Source of the DNA: Deltaproteobacteria bacterium
GTDB lineage: Bacteria > Desulfobacterota > Dissulfuribacteria > Dissulfuribacterales > QOAL01
Length of the DNA stretch: 53,505 bases
Reading direction: 5' to 3'
NCBI GenBank assembly: GCA_026991135.1
Contig: JALXCD010000103.1
Location: 1 to 53,505 of the forward strand
Shown: one piece after another, positions 28,937 to 38,873 of the stretch
Layout of the letters: each line of letters opens with the position of its first letter
Numbering within the stretch: position 1 is the first letter of the stretch
Notes under the pieces: generated by a model
The model's database searches: none
What the model was told of the DNA's origin: nothing
Seen by the model: the letters and a program-made list of their open reading frames with translations, nothing else
Translations under genes and position numbers: made by a program

Positions 28937-29814
28937 TGAACAAGTCTATGGACAGGAACAATGTCAACATCCCTTTTTATATGAGGAAGTTTCTCGTATA
29001 AAACGTCAAAGGTATTCTTTAAAGGGTGTCCAATTGCGATAACTTCGCCTTTTTTCTTGGACAAGATCATAAGCCTTTTAATTTGTTGGTATATTTTTTT
29101 CTTAGAAAAACTATGATCCAAAAAAACCGTCCTTTGGGCACACGGTAGGCCCATTTTCTTAGCAACTGCGTAAGCAACGGTATCCTTTGTGGTGCGACTG
29201 TCCACAAAAAAAAGCCCCTCTTCCTTTAAGAAGGCAAGTACTATTTCCATCTTTTCCTTATCTTTTGTAAATGCCGAACCCATGTGATTATTGACACCTT
29301 TAGCATATGGAACGGCCAAAAGATCCTTCTTTATAGTAGAAATTATCTCATCAAATCCCATATCCAGAGTCAAAACCCCAGGTCCAGGGTTAAGTCCTTT
29401 ATTTTCAGGCTCCATTGGTAAATGAACTAGGACGTCGTGTCCTTTTCTTGACGCCTCCTTTGCAAGAAGCTTTGTAAAAGGGGCAAAGGGCAAAAATGCA
29501 ACGGATATGTTCGGGTCAAGCTCTAAAAATCGCCTGTCCATTGAAAGATCATAGCCCATGTCATCAATAATGATTGCCACCTTTGGCCTTTGAACTGTCT
29601 TTTTTTTCTTAAACTGTGGCGGGGTTTCAGGGGCCTTTGAAAATTCTTCAAGGGGTGGACGATCTGGCTTAATCCCCTTTGGATAAGGAAGTAAATACAA
29701 AAGTGCAAGGGGCAGGGCTACAATGGCAAGAAGAATAATCCTTAAGGCAAGGCCTGCAAATCTTCTGGAACCTTGGCTCTTCTTAGCCTTCCGGCCTTGC
29801 CTCTTCTTTGCCAC
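28933..29814 (-). CDS. Divergent polysaccharide deacetylase family protein (YibQ-like)
   Basis: VAIIIDDMGYDL, LPMEPEN, GVNNHMGSAFT, IAIGHP. Confidence 0.9.
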   Translation of the reverse strand: MAKKRQGRKAKKSQGSRRFAGLALRIILLAIVALPLALLYLLPYPKGIKPDRPPLEEFSKAPETPPQFKKKKTVQRPKVAIIIDDMGYDLSMDRRFLELDPNISVAFLPFAPFTKLLAKEASRKGHDVLVHLPMEPENKGLNPGPGVLTLDMGFDEIISTIKKDLLAVPYAKGVNNHMGSAFTKDKEKMEIVLAFLKEEGLFFVDSRTTKDTVAYAVAKKMGLPCAQRTVFLDHSFSKKKIYQQIKRLMILSKKKGEVIAIGHPLKNTFDVLYEKLPHIKRDVDIVPVHRLVH

Positions 29815-29842
29815 GCCCTTAAATGAGGAAAAAGAATATCAA

Positions 29843-31198
29843 TTAATTTTTAACCTTCATTTTCTCAAAAATGGAAAAGGCCTTTAAAATTCTAAGGGCT
29901 TCCCTTAGTTGATTGTCTTTTTTAAGAAGCTTTTCAACATCCTTTGAAGCCTTAGACTTGTTCTGTCCATTACCCTCTTTATTCTTTTGCTTGCCCTCGC
30001 CGTCACCCTTTAAATGGCCTTCAAGGTCCTTTTCTTTTAGGAAATGAAAAACATCCTCTTCAGTCTTCTGCTTTTTCTCTGGAATGATGAAGGGTACAAT
30101 TATATCTGGGGTTATGCCCTTTGCCTGGATGGACCTTCCACTTGGAGTATAATAACGAGCTGTGGTAAGCCTTATGGCTGCACCACCTTCAAGGGGAATT
30201 ATTGTCTGAACAGACCCTTTTCCAAAGGTCTGGGTCCCCACAATTATTGCCCTTTTATTATCCTGTAATGCCCCTGCAACAATCTCCGAAGCACTAGCAC
30301 TACCTCCATTTACAAGCACAACAATTGGGTAATCATGATGATCAATATTGGGTTTAGCTGTAAACCTCATCCTTTGATCAATAAGCCTTCCATCAGTATA
30401 TACTATGAGACCTGACTCCAAAAATTCGTCACTCACCTTAACTGCCTGATCCAAAAGCCCACCAGGATTGTTTCTCAAATCAAGAACAAGACCCTTAAGC
30501 CCCTTTTTATCTTCAAGCTTTTTTAGAGCCTTTCTAAGTTCATCACCTGTTTTGGCCTGGAAATTTGAAATACGGACATATCCATAACCGTCTTCAAGAA
30601 TCTTTGAACGGACACTTCTAATAGGAATGACGTCTCTTGTAATGGTTATGTCCTTAAGTTTATTCCAGCCCTGCCTGTAGATGGATATTGTAACCTTGGT
30701 CCCCTTTGGACCTCTTAAAAGCTTAACAGCCTGGATCAAGGTCATATTTTTAGTGCTCTTGCCATTTATCTTTAATATCTTATCATTGGCCTGAATTCCG
30801 GCTCTGAAGGCTGGCGTACCTTCAATGGGTGAAACTACGGTTAAGACACCATCCTTTATGGTTATCTCAATTCCAATACCAGTAAACTTACCCTTTGTCT
30901 CTACCTGTAATTCTTTAAAATCCTCTGGTTTCATAAAGGCAGAATGAGGGTCCAGGGAACTTAACATGCCTTGAATGGCACCATATATCAACTTTTTTGC
31001 GGTGACTGGTTCTACATAATTTCTTTCTACCAAATCAAGGACCTGGGAAAAGAGCTTTAGCTGATGATAGGTTGAATCGTCTTCTTCATTGGCTATAGCA
31101 ATACCGAAGGGTTTAATTTCAATATTTATGAAAACAAAAGCTGCTACAAAAAAAATTGCCAGAAGATATAAAATAGACTGCTTTCTAGTAAGTTTCAT
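29843..31198 (-). CDS. S41 carboxyl-terminal processing protease (PDZ)
   Basis: PDZ domain, LVLDLRNNPGGLLDQAVKVSDEFL, VVLVNGGSASASEIVAGALQDNKRAIIVGTQTFGKGSVQ. Confidence 0.96.
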   Translation of the reverse strand: MKLTRKQSILYLLAIFFVAAFVFINIEIKPFGIAIANEEDDSTYHQLKLFSQVLDLVERNYVEPVTAKKLIYGAIQGMLSSLDPHSAFMKPEDFKELQVETKGKFTGIGIEITIKDGVLTVVSPIEGTPAFRAGIQANDKILKINGKSTKNMTLIQAVKLLRGPKGTKVTISIYRQGWNKLKDITITRDVIPIRSVRSKILEDGYGYVRISNFQAKTGDELRKALKKLEDKKGLKGLVLDLRNNPGGLLDQAVKVSDEFLESGLIVYTDGRLIDQRMRFTAKPNIDHHDYPIVVLVNGGSASASEIVAGALQDNKRAIIVGTQTFGKGSVQTIIPLEGGAAIRLTTARYYTPSGRSIQAKGITPDIIVPFIIPEKKQKTEEDVFHFLKEKDLEGHLKGDGEGKQKNKEGNGQNKSKASKDVEKLLKKDNQLREALRILKAFSIFEKMKVKN

Positions 31199-31260
31199 CT
31201 TTGTACCTCTTTTTGGAATTGCAAACCAGCACCCCAGATGGGAAGCTACATATATTTAAT

Positions 31261-32442
31261 CTATCTATACACTATTTCAATACCTCTTAGGTCAAACCAT
31301 GATATTGTCTTAAGCTGACGACCATCTTTTCTTATTTCAATATAAACCCCCTCATTTACCCAAGGGCCTCCTCCTGAAAGGCCTATTACCTCGCCTTCAG
31401 CAATATCTTCTCCAACATTTTTTGTAAAATTTTGCCCTTGGGCAATTAAACTCATATAACCAGAACCGTGATCTACAATAAAAACCTTACCATAGCCTGG
31501 AAGTGAATCGTTATAAACCACCTTGCCATCGAAGATGGCCCTTATTTGGCTCCCCCAAGGAGATTCAACCACCAATCCTCTAAAGGCATTCTTATTTTTA
31601 AACAAAATGACTTTCCCTTGAACTGGTAGATTCAAACGGCCCTTTTGGGCTGAAAATGAAAACTGGTCTTCCTTACTTTGTTGTTTTACTGCTGCAACTT
31701 CTGCTTGAGCCTTTAAAGTCAGCTCGTCAATTACCCTTTTAAGCCTTCTTTTTGCCTTCATAAGCTGGGCAATCATCCGTTGATAACGCCTTTTTTGCCC
31801 TTTAAGACTCTCAAGATATTTTCTTTTCTCTTGCTTTCTCTCTTCTAAAAGATGGGCCTCCTTTTCAAGCCTTTTGGTCATGGCCTTTAAAAAAATTTGT
31901 CTCTCTCTAAGCTCTTTTTCTTTTTTTGATAGTACCCTAAGAGCTCTAACATACTCTTTCCTTTTTTTAGAATCCTCATCTAAAATAAGCTTCAAATATT
32001 GCCTTCTTGCCAAAAGACCTGGCAACGACTCAGACTCAAAAAGGATATTAAGAAAACCAATCTCACCAAGCTGTCTGTATGCATTCAACCTCATTTCAAT
32101 AAAGTGTTTAAGGGATGAAACCTCCTTTTTAATTTGAGAAAGCTCTTTTTTTGTCTCTTCAAGTGAAAGTTCTGCTTCGGTCCACTCCCTTTTGGCCTTG
32201 TCAAGGCTTTCCCACTGTAAGGCTATCTTTTTATCAAGTTTTTCAAGCTCTGCGAGCACATCCTCTTCTAGCCTTTCCACCTTTCTTTTTTTTCTAACCT
32301 TTGCCTTTAAGGAACTTTCTAGTTGCTCCATCTTTTTCTGATGGATCTCTAATTCTTGGTTAATAATATTGGTTTGGGGAAAAGATGGACAGGAAAATAA
32401 AAAAATAAGAGACAAGAATATGAAAATAGACACCCTTTTCAT
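31261..32442 (-). CDS. EnvC-like coiled-coil protein with degenerate LytM/M23 domain
   Basis: Signal peptide, long coiled coil, LytM-like C-terminus lacking catalytic H/D (RGLVVESPWGSQIRAIFDG; YIEIRKDG instead of HLHFE). ATG at 32442 overlaps the ftsX stop (TAATG). Confidence 0.85.
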   Translation of the reverse strand: MKRVSIFIFLSLIFLFSCPSFPQTNIINQELEIHQKKMEQLESSLKAKVRKKRKVERLEEDVLAELEKLDKKIALQWESLDKAKREWTEAELSLEETKKELSQIKKEVSSLKHFIEMRLNAYRQLGEIGFLNILFESESLPGLLARRQYLKLILDEDSKKRKEYVRALRVLSKKEKELRERQIFLKAMTKRLEKEAHLLEERKQEKRKYLESLKGQKRRYQRMIAQLMKAKRRLKRVIDELTLKAQAEVAAVKQQSKEDQFSFSAQKGRLNLPVQGKVILFKNKNAFRGLVVESPWGSQIRAIFDGKVVYNDSLPGYGKVFIVDHGSGYMSLIAQGQNFTKNVGEDIAEGEVIGLSGGGPWVNEGVYIEIRKDGRQLKTISWFDLRGIEIVYR

Positions 32443-33326
32443 TAGAGTTTCAAAAACCTCCTGAGGGCCATTGCAGTTCCAAGCATGCAAAAAAGGCCGC
32501 TTACAACCACTATTGATATGATGTTTTCTGCTGGCAAAAATTGTAAATGAAGACTTTCCCAAAAACTGCTGTTCCCAAAGGCCCTTATCAGATAACTATA
32601 TGCCAAAAAGGCAAGGGCCACAGCAGCTCCAGAACCCAAAAGCCCTTGTAATAGAGAAGCCACTAAATAAGGCCCCATAATGAAACCATTTGTTGCTCCA
32701 ACAAGTCTCATAATTTCAATTTCATCCTGTCTTGCATATACGGTCAATTTGATAGTATTTGACACCACAAAAGCAGCCGTAACTAAAAGTAAGGCCGCAC
32801 AAAAAATAAGGGCAGTCCGAACCATCTTTGAGAAATTCTCAAGCCTATCTACCCACTCCTTCCCATATTGAACCTTGTCAACCTCATTCCATTTAGAAAT
32901 CTCTTTTGCTATTTCTTTGACCCTGTTGGGGTTATAAAGGGCCTTATCTATCTGAATCTCAAAGGCAGGAGGCAAAAATGTTGGGTCAACCCCTGCAAGT
33001 ATCTCCCTTTCATTGGAAAAATATCTCTCCAGTCTTTTGAAAGCATCCTCAGAGGATACAAACTTAACCTCTTTTATACCCTTAATACTAACAATCTTCT
33101 GATAAAGAACTGGGACTTTTTCCTGCGAAACATCTTTTTTAAGATATACAATTATGGCCAGCTCTTTTCCAAAGTGGTCTGCTATCCTCTGAAGGTTAAT
33201 AGAAAACAGATTAAAAAAAACAAAGATCAGACAAGTCAACACCACCACCAAGGTGGTCATCAAATGGGTGACTAAATTTTGCCTAATATCACGAAAGGCC
33301 CGTTTTAATATTATTCCAAAAGGCAT
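32442..33326 (-). CDS. ftsX: Cell division protein FtsX
   Basis: 4-TM FtsX pattern, NTIKLTVYARQDEIEIMRLVGATNGFI. Confidence 0.94.
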   Translation of the reverse strand: MPFGIILKRAFRDIRQNLVTHLMTTLVVVLTCLIFVFFNLFSINLQRIADHFGKELAIIVYLKKDVSQEKVPVLYQKIVSIKGIKEVKFVSSEDAFKRLERYFSNEREILAGVDPTFLPPAFEIQIDKALYNPNRVKEIAKEISKWNEVDKVQYGKEWVDRLENFSKMVRTALIFCAALLLVTAAFVVSNTIKLTVYARQDEIEIMRLVGATNGFIMGPYLVASLLQGLLGSGAAVALAFLAYSYLIRAFGNSSFWESLHLQFLPAENIISIVVVSGLFCMLGTAMALRRFLKL

Positions 33327-33328
33327 AA

Positions 33329-34006
33329 TTAATCTTCCTTTATCTTTCCCTTTTCTAAAAGGATTACCCTTCTATGAGTGTTTCTGAAAAGAGTTTCGTC
33401 ATGGGTGGCAAAGACAATTGTTGCCCCTCTGGCGTTGAGTTCATCCATAAGAGCCACTACTTCCCTTGTCCTTTTTCTGTCCAGATTCCCGGTTGGCTCG
33501 TCAGCCAAAATAATTGGAGGACGATTAACAACAGCCCTTGCAATGGCCACCCTTTGCTGCTCCCCACCTGAAAGCTGAATAACTTTGCGATAAAGCTTAT
33601 CTCCTAGACCTACTCCCTCAATCACCTGTTTTACCCTTTTTGTCAATTGCTCTCGTTTAAAACCTAAGACTTCTAATGAAAGGGCTACGTTTTCAAAAAC
33701 ACTTCTATTGTAAAGAAGCTTAAAGTCCTGAAAAATCACCCCGACTTTCCTCCGCAACTGGGGGATCTGGGACCTTGATAGGCCTGAAAGATCAAGACCT
33801 TCAATATTTATTGATCCAGCAGTAGGTCTTTCTGCCAGATATAGGAGCTTTAAGAGCGTGCTTTTACCAGCCCCACTTGGACCGGTCAAAAAGACAAACT
33901 CTCCCTTAGAAATTTTTAGATCCACTTCATCAAGTGCTAAAATGTCCCTTGCATATCTTTTAGATACTTTCTTGAGTTCTATAATTGGCTGTTCTGTACC
34001 TATCAT
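33329..34006 (-). CDS. ftsE: Cell division ATP-binding protein FtsE
   Basis: GPSGAGKSTLLKLLY, LSGGEQQRVAIARAVVNRP, ILADEPTGNLD, adjacent to ftsX. Confidence 0.95.
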   Translation of the reverse strand: MIGTEQPIIELKKVSKRYARDILALDEVDLKISKGEFVFLTGPSGAGKSTLLKLLYLAERPTAGSINIEGLDLSGLSRSQIPQLRRKVGVIFQDFKLLYNRSVFENVALSLEVLGFKREQLTKRVKQVIEGVGLGDKLYRKVIQLSGGEQQRVAIARAVVNRPPIILADEPTGNLDRKRTREVVALMDELNARGATIVFATHDETLFRNTHRRVILLEKGKIKED

Positions 34007-34122
34007 TGCTTCCTCATCTTTTGTGCAACTTTATCCGATAAAAGATAATGACATAAAATTGATAAAAAATCATGGACGTTTTATGCAAAATTGGCACCAA
34101 TAAAGGAGGCATTTTTGAATAG

Positions 34123-35208
34123 ATGGCCAAAATAGATGCATTCTTTAAACTTTTACATGAAAAGGGCGGGTCGGACCTTCATATGGTTGCTGGTTCCCCA
34201 CCAGTAATAAGAATCAGAGGGGATATCCAGCGGGTAAAATACAAGGTCCTAGATAATGACGAATTAAAGTCCATGCTCTATGAAATAGCCCCTGAAGATA
34301 AAATAAAACAGTTTGAGGAAACAGGAGATGTTGACTTTGGCTATGAGGTCCCTGGACTTGCACGTTATCGTGCCAATTACTTCATGCAAAAAAATGGAGT
34401 TGGTGCAGTCTTTAGGGAAATTCCCAGCAAGATCCTCTCTGCTGAACAGCTTGGACTTCCAGAGGTAATGACCAAGCTTGCCATGCTCCCAAGAGGACTT
34501 GTTTTAGTAACAGGGCCTACAGGAAGTGGTAAGTCCACAACCCTTGCGGCCATTTTGGATCATGCCAATAGAAACAGGAAGGACCACATCATCACCATTG
34601 AGGATCCCATTGAATTTGTCCATGAACATAAAGGATGTCTTGTCAATCACAGGGAGGTCGGTACCCATACAAAATCATTCAGCGCAGCACTTAGAGGGGC
34701 CCTTCGTGAAGACCCTGATATTATACTTGTTGGTGAAATGAGGGACCTTGAAACTATTTCCCTTGCCATTGAAGCAGCCATGACCGGTCATCTTGTCATG
34801 GGGACCCTACATACAATTAGTGCCCACAAAACCGTTGATAGAATTATAGAGATATTTCCTACCCATCAACAGCCGCAGGTTCGAGCAACACTGGCCGATG
34901 CCATTAGGGCCGTCATTTCACAAACCATGTTTAAAAGAATTGACATTCCAGGAAGGTGTGTGGCCTTTGAAATCATGATTGCTACCCCTGCAGTAAGAAA
35001 TCTCATAAGGGAAGGCAAGACCTTTCAAATACCTTCAATTATGCAGACTGGGAAAAAATATGGGATGCAGACCCTTGATGACGCCATAATGGAACTTTTG
35101 CAAAAGGGCTGGATTGATCCAGATGAGGCCTACGCCAAATGTAATGAAAAGGCGAAATTCAAACCCTTTGCCAGAAGTGCACCAGCAGACTTTACAGAGG
35201 TAGCTTAG
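34123..35208 (+). CDS. pilT: Type IV pilus retraction ATPase PilT
   Basis: GPTGSGKSTTLAAILDH, AALREDPDIILVGEMRDLETISLAIEAAMTGHLVMGTLHT. Confidence 0.93.
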   Translation: MAKIDAFFKLLHEKGGSDLHMVAGSPPVIRIRGDIQRVKYKVLDNDELKSMLYEIAPEDKIKQFEETGDVDFGYEVPGLARYRANYFMQKNGVGAVFREIPSKILSAEQLGLPEVMTKLAMLPRGLVLVTGPTGSGKSTTLAAILDHANRNRKDHIITIEDPIEFVHEHKGCLVNHREVGTHTKSFSAALRGALREDPDIILVGEMRDLETISLAIEAAMTGHLVMGTLHTISAHKTVDRIIEIFPTHQQPQVRATLADAIRAVISQTMFKRIDIPGRCVAFEIMIATPAVRNLIREGKTFQIPSIMQTGKKYGMQTLDDAIMELLQKGWIDPDEAYAKCNEKAKFKPFARSAPADFTEVA

Positions 35209-35210
35209 CC

Positions 35211-36380
35211 ATGAGACGAGCCGAGCTAAATGAAATCATCCAGGAGATGCTTACATCTCATCCTAGAATTTCAGACCTAAATTTCACAGTAGGACGTCCC
35301 TGCCAAGTTGCTGCCGACGGCAAACTTCATCTTTCAGGTCCTGAGCTTTTTACAAAAAATCTTGTCCCCTATCAGACCGAACAATTGGCCCTCGGTCTTA
35401 TAGACAACGATAGAAGGCTTTTAGCAGACCTTTTTAGGCACGGTTCCTGTGACTTTTCATATCAAATAGATGATGGGACCCGCTTTCGTGTAAATGTATT
35501 TTCCCAAAAAGGGGCCTATAGCATTGTAATGAGACGCCTTGAAAGCAAGGTACCTTCCATTGATGAGCTTGATCTTCCTGATTGTTTCAAAAAGATGGCC
35601 AGAGAAAAAAATGGCATCATCCTTTTTACTGGAGCCACTGGAACTGGTAAAACCACATCCCTTGCTGCAATACTAAATGAAATCAACCGAATGGAACCTG
35701 TACACGTGATTACCCTGGAAGACCCGGTTGAATATGTTCATACTTCTGTAAAGGCCACCTTTAACCAAAGGGAACTAGGACAGGATTTTGACACCTTTGC
35801 CAATGGCCTAAGGGCTGCCCTAAGACAAGCCCCCCATGTAATTCTTGTTGGTGAAATAAGGGATAGAGAGACCATGGAAATAGCACTAAATGCCTCAGAA
35901 ACAGGGCATCTGGTATTTAGTACCCTTCATACAGTAAGTGCCGGACACACCATTAACAGAATACTTGGAATGTTCACTACGGAAGAAGAAAGACAGATTC
36001 GATTTAGACTTGCAGATTCCCTTAGATGGATTGTTGGCCAGCGGCTGCTACCAAAGAAGCAGGGAGGGAGAATTGCTGTTTTTGAAATTCTTCAGAACAA
36101 TGTAAGGGTTAAAGACAGTATTCTTCACGGTGAAAGGGAAGGAAAGACCTTTTACGAAATCATAGAATCAGGCGTTGCCTTTGACATGAAGACCTTTGAT
36201 CAACATATTGTAGAGATATTTAAAGAAGGCCTAATAGATGAAGAAACAGCCCTTGCCTATGCAAGTAATCGATCCAAGGTCCGTCAAGGAATTGACAAAA
36301 TAAAAGCGGCAAGAGGCGAGGAGACGTCAGATATTGGCTCTCTTGAGATAGAAGATGAATTCACCTTCAAGGCATATTAA
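35211..36380 (+). CDS. PilT/PilU-family retraction ATPase
   Basis: GATGTGKTTSLAAILNE, RAALRQAPHVILVGEIRDRETMEIALNASETGHLVFSTLHT. Confidence 0.92.
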   Translation: MRRAELNEIIQEMLTSHPRISDLNFTVGRPCQVAADGKLHLSGPELFTKNLVPYQTEQLALGLIDNDRRLLADLFRHGSCDFSYQIDDGTRFRVNVFSQKGAYSIVMRRLESKVPSIDELDLPDCFKKMAREKNGIILFTGATGTGKTTSLAAILNEINRMEPVHVITLEDPVEYVHTSVKATFNQRELGQDFDTFANGLRAALRQAPHVILVGEIRDRETMEIALNASETGHLVFSTLHTVSAGHTINRILGMFTTEEERQIRFRLADSLRWIVGQRLLPKKQGGRIAVFEILQNNVRVKDSILHGEREGKTFYEIIESGVAFDMKTFDQHIVEIFKEGLIDEETALAYASNRSKVRQGIDKIKAARGEETSDIGSLEIEDEFTFKAY

Positions 36381-36391
36381 AGGGTTTTGCC

Positions 36392-37021
36392 ATGGAAATT
36401 ATTTGTAGTCAATGTAACAAAAAATACTCTATAGACGAAAGAAAACTCCCACAAAATGGGAAGGTATATGTAAGATGTGTATCATGTAACAACAAGATCG
36501 AAATCAACATTAGCGGTTTAGAAACCATTTCTAGTAATTTATCTGGATATTCAAAAAGACCCCTTGAATTTTTTGACTCTGATAAAAAGACCGCTCTTAT
36601 TTATTGTAAGGAGCCTCAAGCCCTAGTAGAGATACAAAAGCAATTAAAAACGCTGGATTTTCATTCTATTGAAATAAAAAATGTCGAGGATATAAAACAT
36701 TACTTCAGATTTAACACCTTTGATTTGGTCTTGCTCTATCAGCATGCCCCTGATATGGACCAGGATCTTAAGGAAGTCCTTTTTTTCATACACAATATTC
36801 AACCTAGTATTAGAAGAAGATGTCTAGTGCTCTACTGCTATCTTGGTGGCAACCGTTTTGACCTTTTTGATGCATTTTCAAGAGGTGTAGATAGATGCAT
36901 AAATCCTATGGATATAAGAACCTTTACCAAGATTGTTCCAGAGCTTTTGAATGAAAAAGACGCCAACTACAAAATATTTTTTAAGTGCAAGGAACGTGTT
37001 GAAGAAGGACTTATCATTTAA
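36392..37021 (+). CDS. MJ0042-type zinc-ribbon protein with receiver-like C-terminal domain
   Basis: CSQCNKKYSIDERKLPQNGKVYVRCVSC; C-terminal region resembles a receiver with the Asp position as Y (FDLVLLYQHAPDMD). Confidence 0.65.
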   Translation: MEIICSQCNKKYSIDERKLPQNGKVYVRCVSCNNKIEINISGLETISSNLSGYSKRPLEFFDSDKKTALIYCKEPQALVEIQKQLKTLDFHSIEIKNVEDIKHYFRFNTFDLVLLYQHAPDMDQDLKEVLFFIHNIQPSIRRRCLVLYCYLGGNRFDLFDAFSRGVDRCINPMDIRTFTKIVPELLNEKDANYKIFFKCKERVEEGLII

Positions 37022-38815
37022 CTAAATTCCTTCATATATGGCCTTGTCATAAGCCTTTAATATATCTGCCCTTGTAATCAAGCCCCTGGGCCTTTTTTCC
37101 TTTGCTCTGTCTGAAAGGACTACGAGTTCGTCGGTCTTTTCTTCTGCCATTTTTTTAAGGGCAGTAGCCAATGAATTCCACGGATAAATTATGGGCCTTG
37201 ATTCCACAAGGTCCTTGACCTTTACCTTTGCATCCAATCCCTCAAAGGTCACTGCATGTCTGACTGCTTGTGCATGGACAACTCCTTTATAACTCCCATT
37301 TTTATCAACTACAACAAAGGAAGAGGCTGGAAACTTTGACATGTAGGCCACAAGTTCTCTCAAGCTCCAGTCCTCTGGAATTGGCTCTGGCTGATCTTCT
37401 TTTATGCGCCCGAGTATTTCATGGACCGTAAGCCTTGCCAGGATTCCAAGTAAAAAATCTCCATGATGAATTGGCGTGTCAAAGCGAGTTGTTAGTTGCT
37501 TTTCATAGATTCCTTTTTTTCCTTTTAGTAAGAAGGCCAGAGTGGAAACCCACACAGAGGGTAAAAGAAGCGCATAATTTCCAGTCATTTCACTAACCAT
37601 AATTACTGTAGAAAAGGGGGTGCTGGCAGCAGAGGCGAAAAAACCAGCCATGCCTACAATGACATAGGCCTCAGGATGAGGGACAAGGGTTGGCATAAAT
37701 TTTTTTAGCATAAGGCCTACAGCGCCACCTAGGGTTCCGCCAATTACCACAGAAGGACCGAATACACCACCGCTTCCACCTGAACCAATGCTAAATGCTG
37801 TGGCAAAAATCTTACCCACGGAAATCAAAAGAAGCGTTGCAATTGTGAGTTTTCCAATAAAGGCCTGCTGTAACACGCCGTAACCAGTATAAATTGCTCC
37901 TGGCATGAAATAGCCTATCACACCTGTCAAAAAACCACCAATGGCTGGCTTTAAGTGGTTTGTAACAGGCAACTTTAAAAAAAGATCCCTAATATAGTAG
38001 AAGGAATGAGCATAAAACCTGGCAGCATAGGCCACTGCAATGGCAAGAATAGTATATGGTAGAATTTCTCCCGCATAGTCAAACTCATAATTAGGGGTAA
38101 CAAAAAGGGTCCCAAAACCAAAAAACAGAGAAAAGACGCAATAGGCAATTACTGAAGTAATGGCAGATGGGACAAGAAGTTCATATTCCATGTCTATGTC
38201 ACGATAAAGAATTTCTGCCGCAAAGATTGCCCCTGCCAGTGGCGCATGGAATATAGAACCAATACCTGCACTCATTCCTGCCATCATAAGTATCCTGCGC
38301 TCTTGGGTGCTTAAATGGAGCTTTTGGGCAATTACTGATCCAAAACCAGCTCCTATCTGGGCTATTGGACCTTCACGTCCACCTGATCCACCTGATCCAA
38401 TAGTTATGGCTGAAGCAATGGTTTTAATCAAAGGGATCCTTGCACGAATCCTTGCATCCTTAAAGTGATAACTTTCAAGGGCTGCATCTGTTCCATGACC
38501 TTCTGCCTCAGGGGCAAAGGTATAAATTAGCCACCCTGAGATAAGACCTCCTAGGGTAGGAACAACAAGTAACATCCATCTGATAAATGATTGGGTGGTA
38601 GGTGCAAAAAGAGAATGTTCACCTCCAGGTTCCTGTGGCCTATAACCTGCCATTGCATCAAGAAAGATGTGATGGGCAAAATCAAGGGCCACAAAAAAGA
38701 CTACGGAACCAAGTCCTGCAATAATTCCTGTGGGGATTGCTAAAAGAAGTAGTCTTCTTAATTGGAGCCATTTCCTAATATTTTTTATGACGTTTTTCCT
38801 AATTTGGACTATCAT
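37022..38815 (-). CDS. ClC-family chloride channel/antiporter with C-terminal CBS domains
   Basis: GSGGSGGREGPIAQIGAGFGS, GSGGSGGVFGPSVVIGG, CBS-like C-terminus. Confidence 0.95.
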   Translation of the reverse strand: MIVQIRKNVIKNIRKWLQLRRLLLLAIPTGIIAGLGSVVFFVALDFAHHIFLDAMAGYRPQEPGGEHSLFAPTTQSFIRWMLLVVPTLGGLISGWLIYTFAPEAEGHGTDAALESYHFKDARIRARIPLIKTIASAITIGSGGSGGREGPIAQIGAGFGSVIAQKLHLSTQERRILMMAGMSAGIGSIFHAPLAGAIFAAEILYRDIDMEYELLVPSAITSVIAYCVFSLFFGFGTLFVTPNYEFDYAGEILPYTILAIAVAYAARFYAHSFYYIRDLFLKLPVTNHLKPAIGGFLTGVIGYFMPGAIYTGYGVLQQAFIGKLTIATLLLISVGKIFATAFSIGSGGSGGVFGPSVVIGGTLGGAVGLMLKKFMPTLVPHPEAYVIVGMAGFFASAASTPFSTVIMVSEMTGNYALLLPSVWVSTLAFLLKGKKGIYEKQLTTRFDTPIHHGDFLLGILARLTVHEILGRIKEDQPEPIPEDWSLRELVAYMSKFPASSFVVVDKNGSYKGVVHAQAVRHAVTFEGLDAKVKVKDLVESRPIIYPWNSLATALKKMAEEKTDELVVLSDRAKEKRPRGLITRADILKAYDKAIYEGI

Positions 38816-38873
38816 ATTGAATACCCTGTAATAATTGCTGTATTTTATCCCAGTATTTTTTGGAAGTAAAACA

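Noticed and set aside
34073-34087. Possible second sigma-54 promoter TGGACGTTTTATGCA upstream of pilT
   Set aside because: GG-to-GC spacer is 9 nt rather than 10, and TGGC is not intact; insufficient without TSS data.
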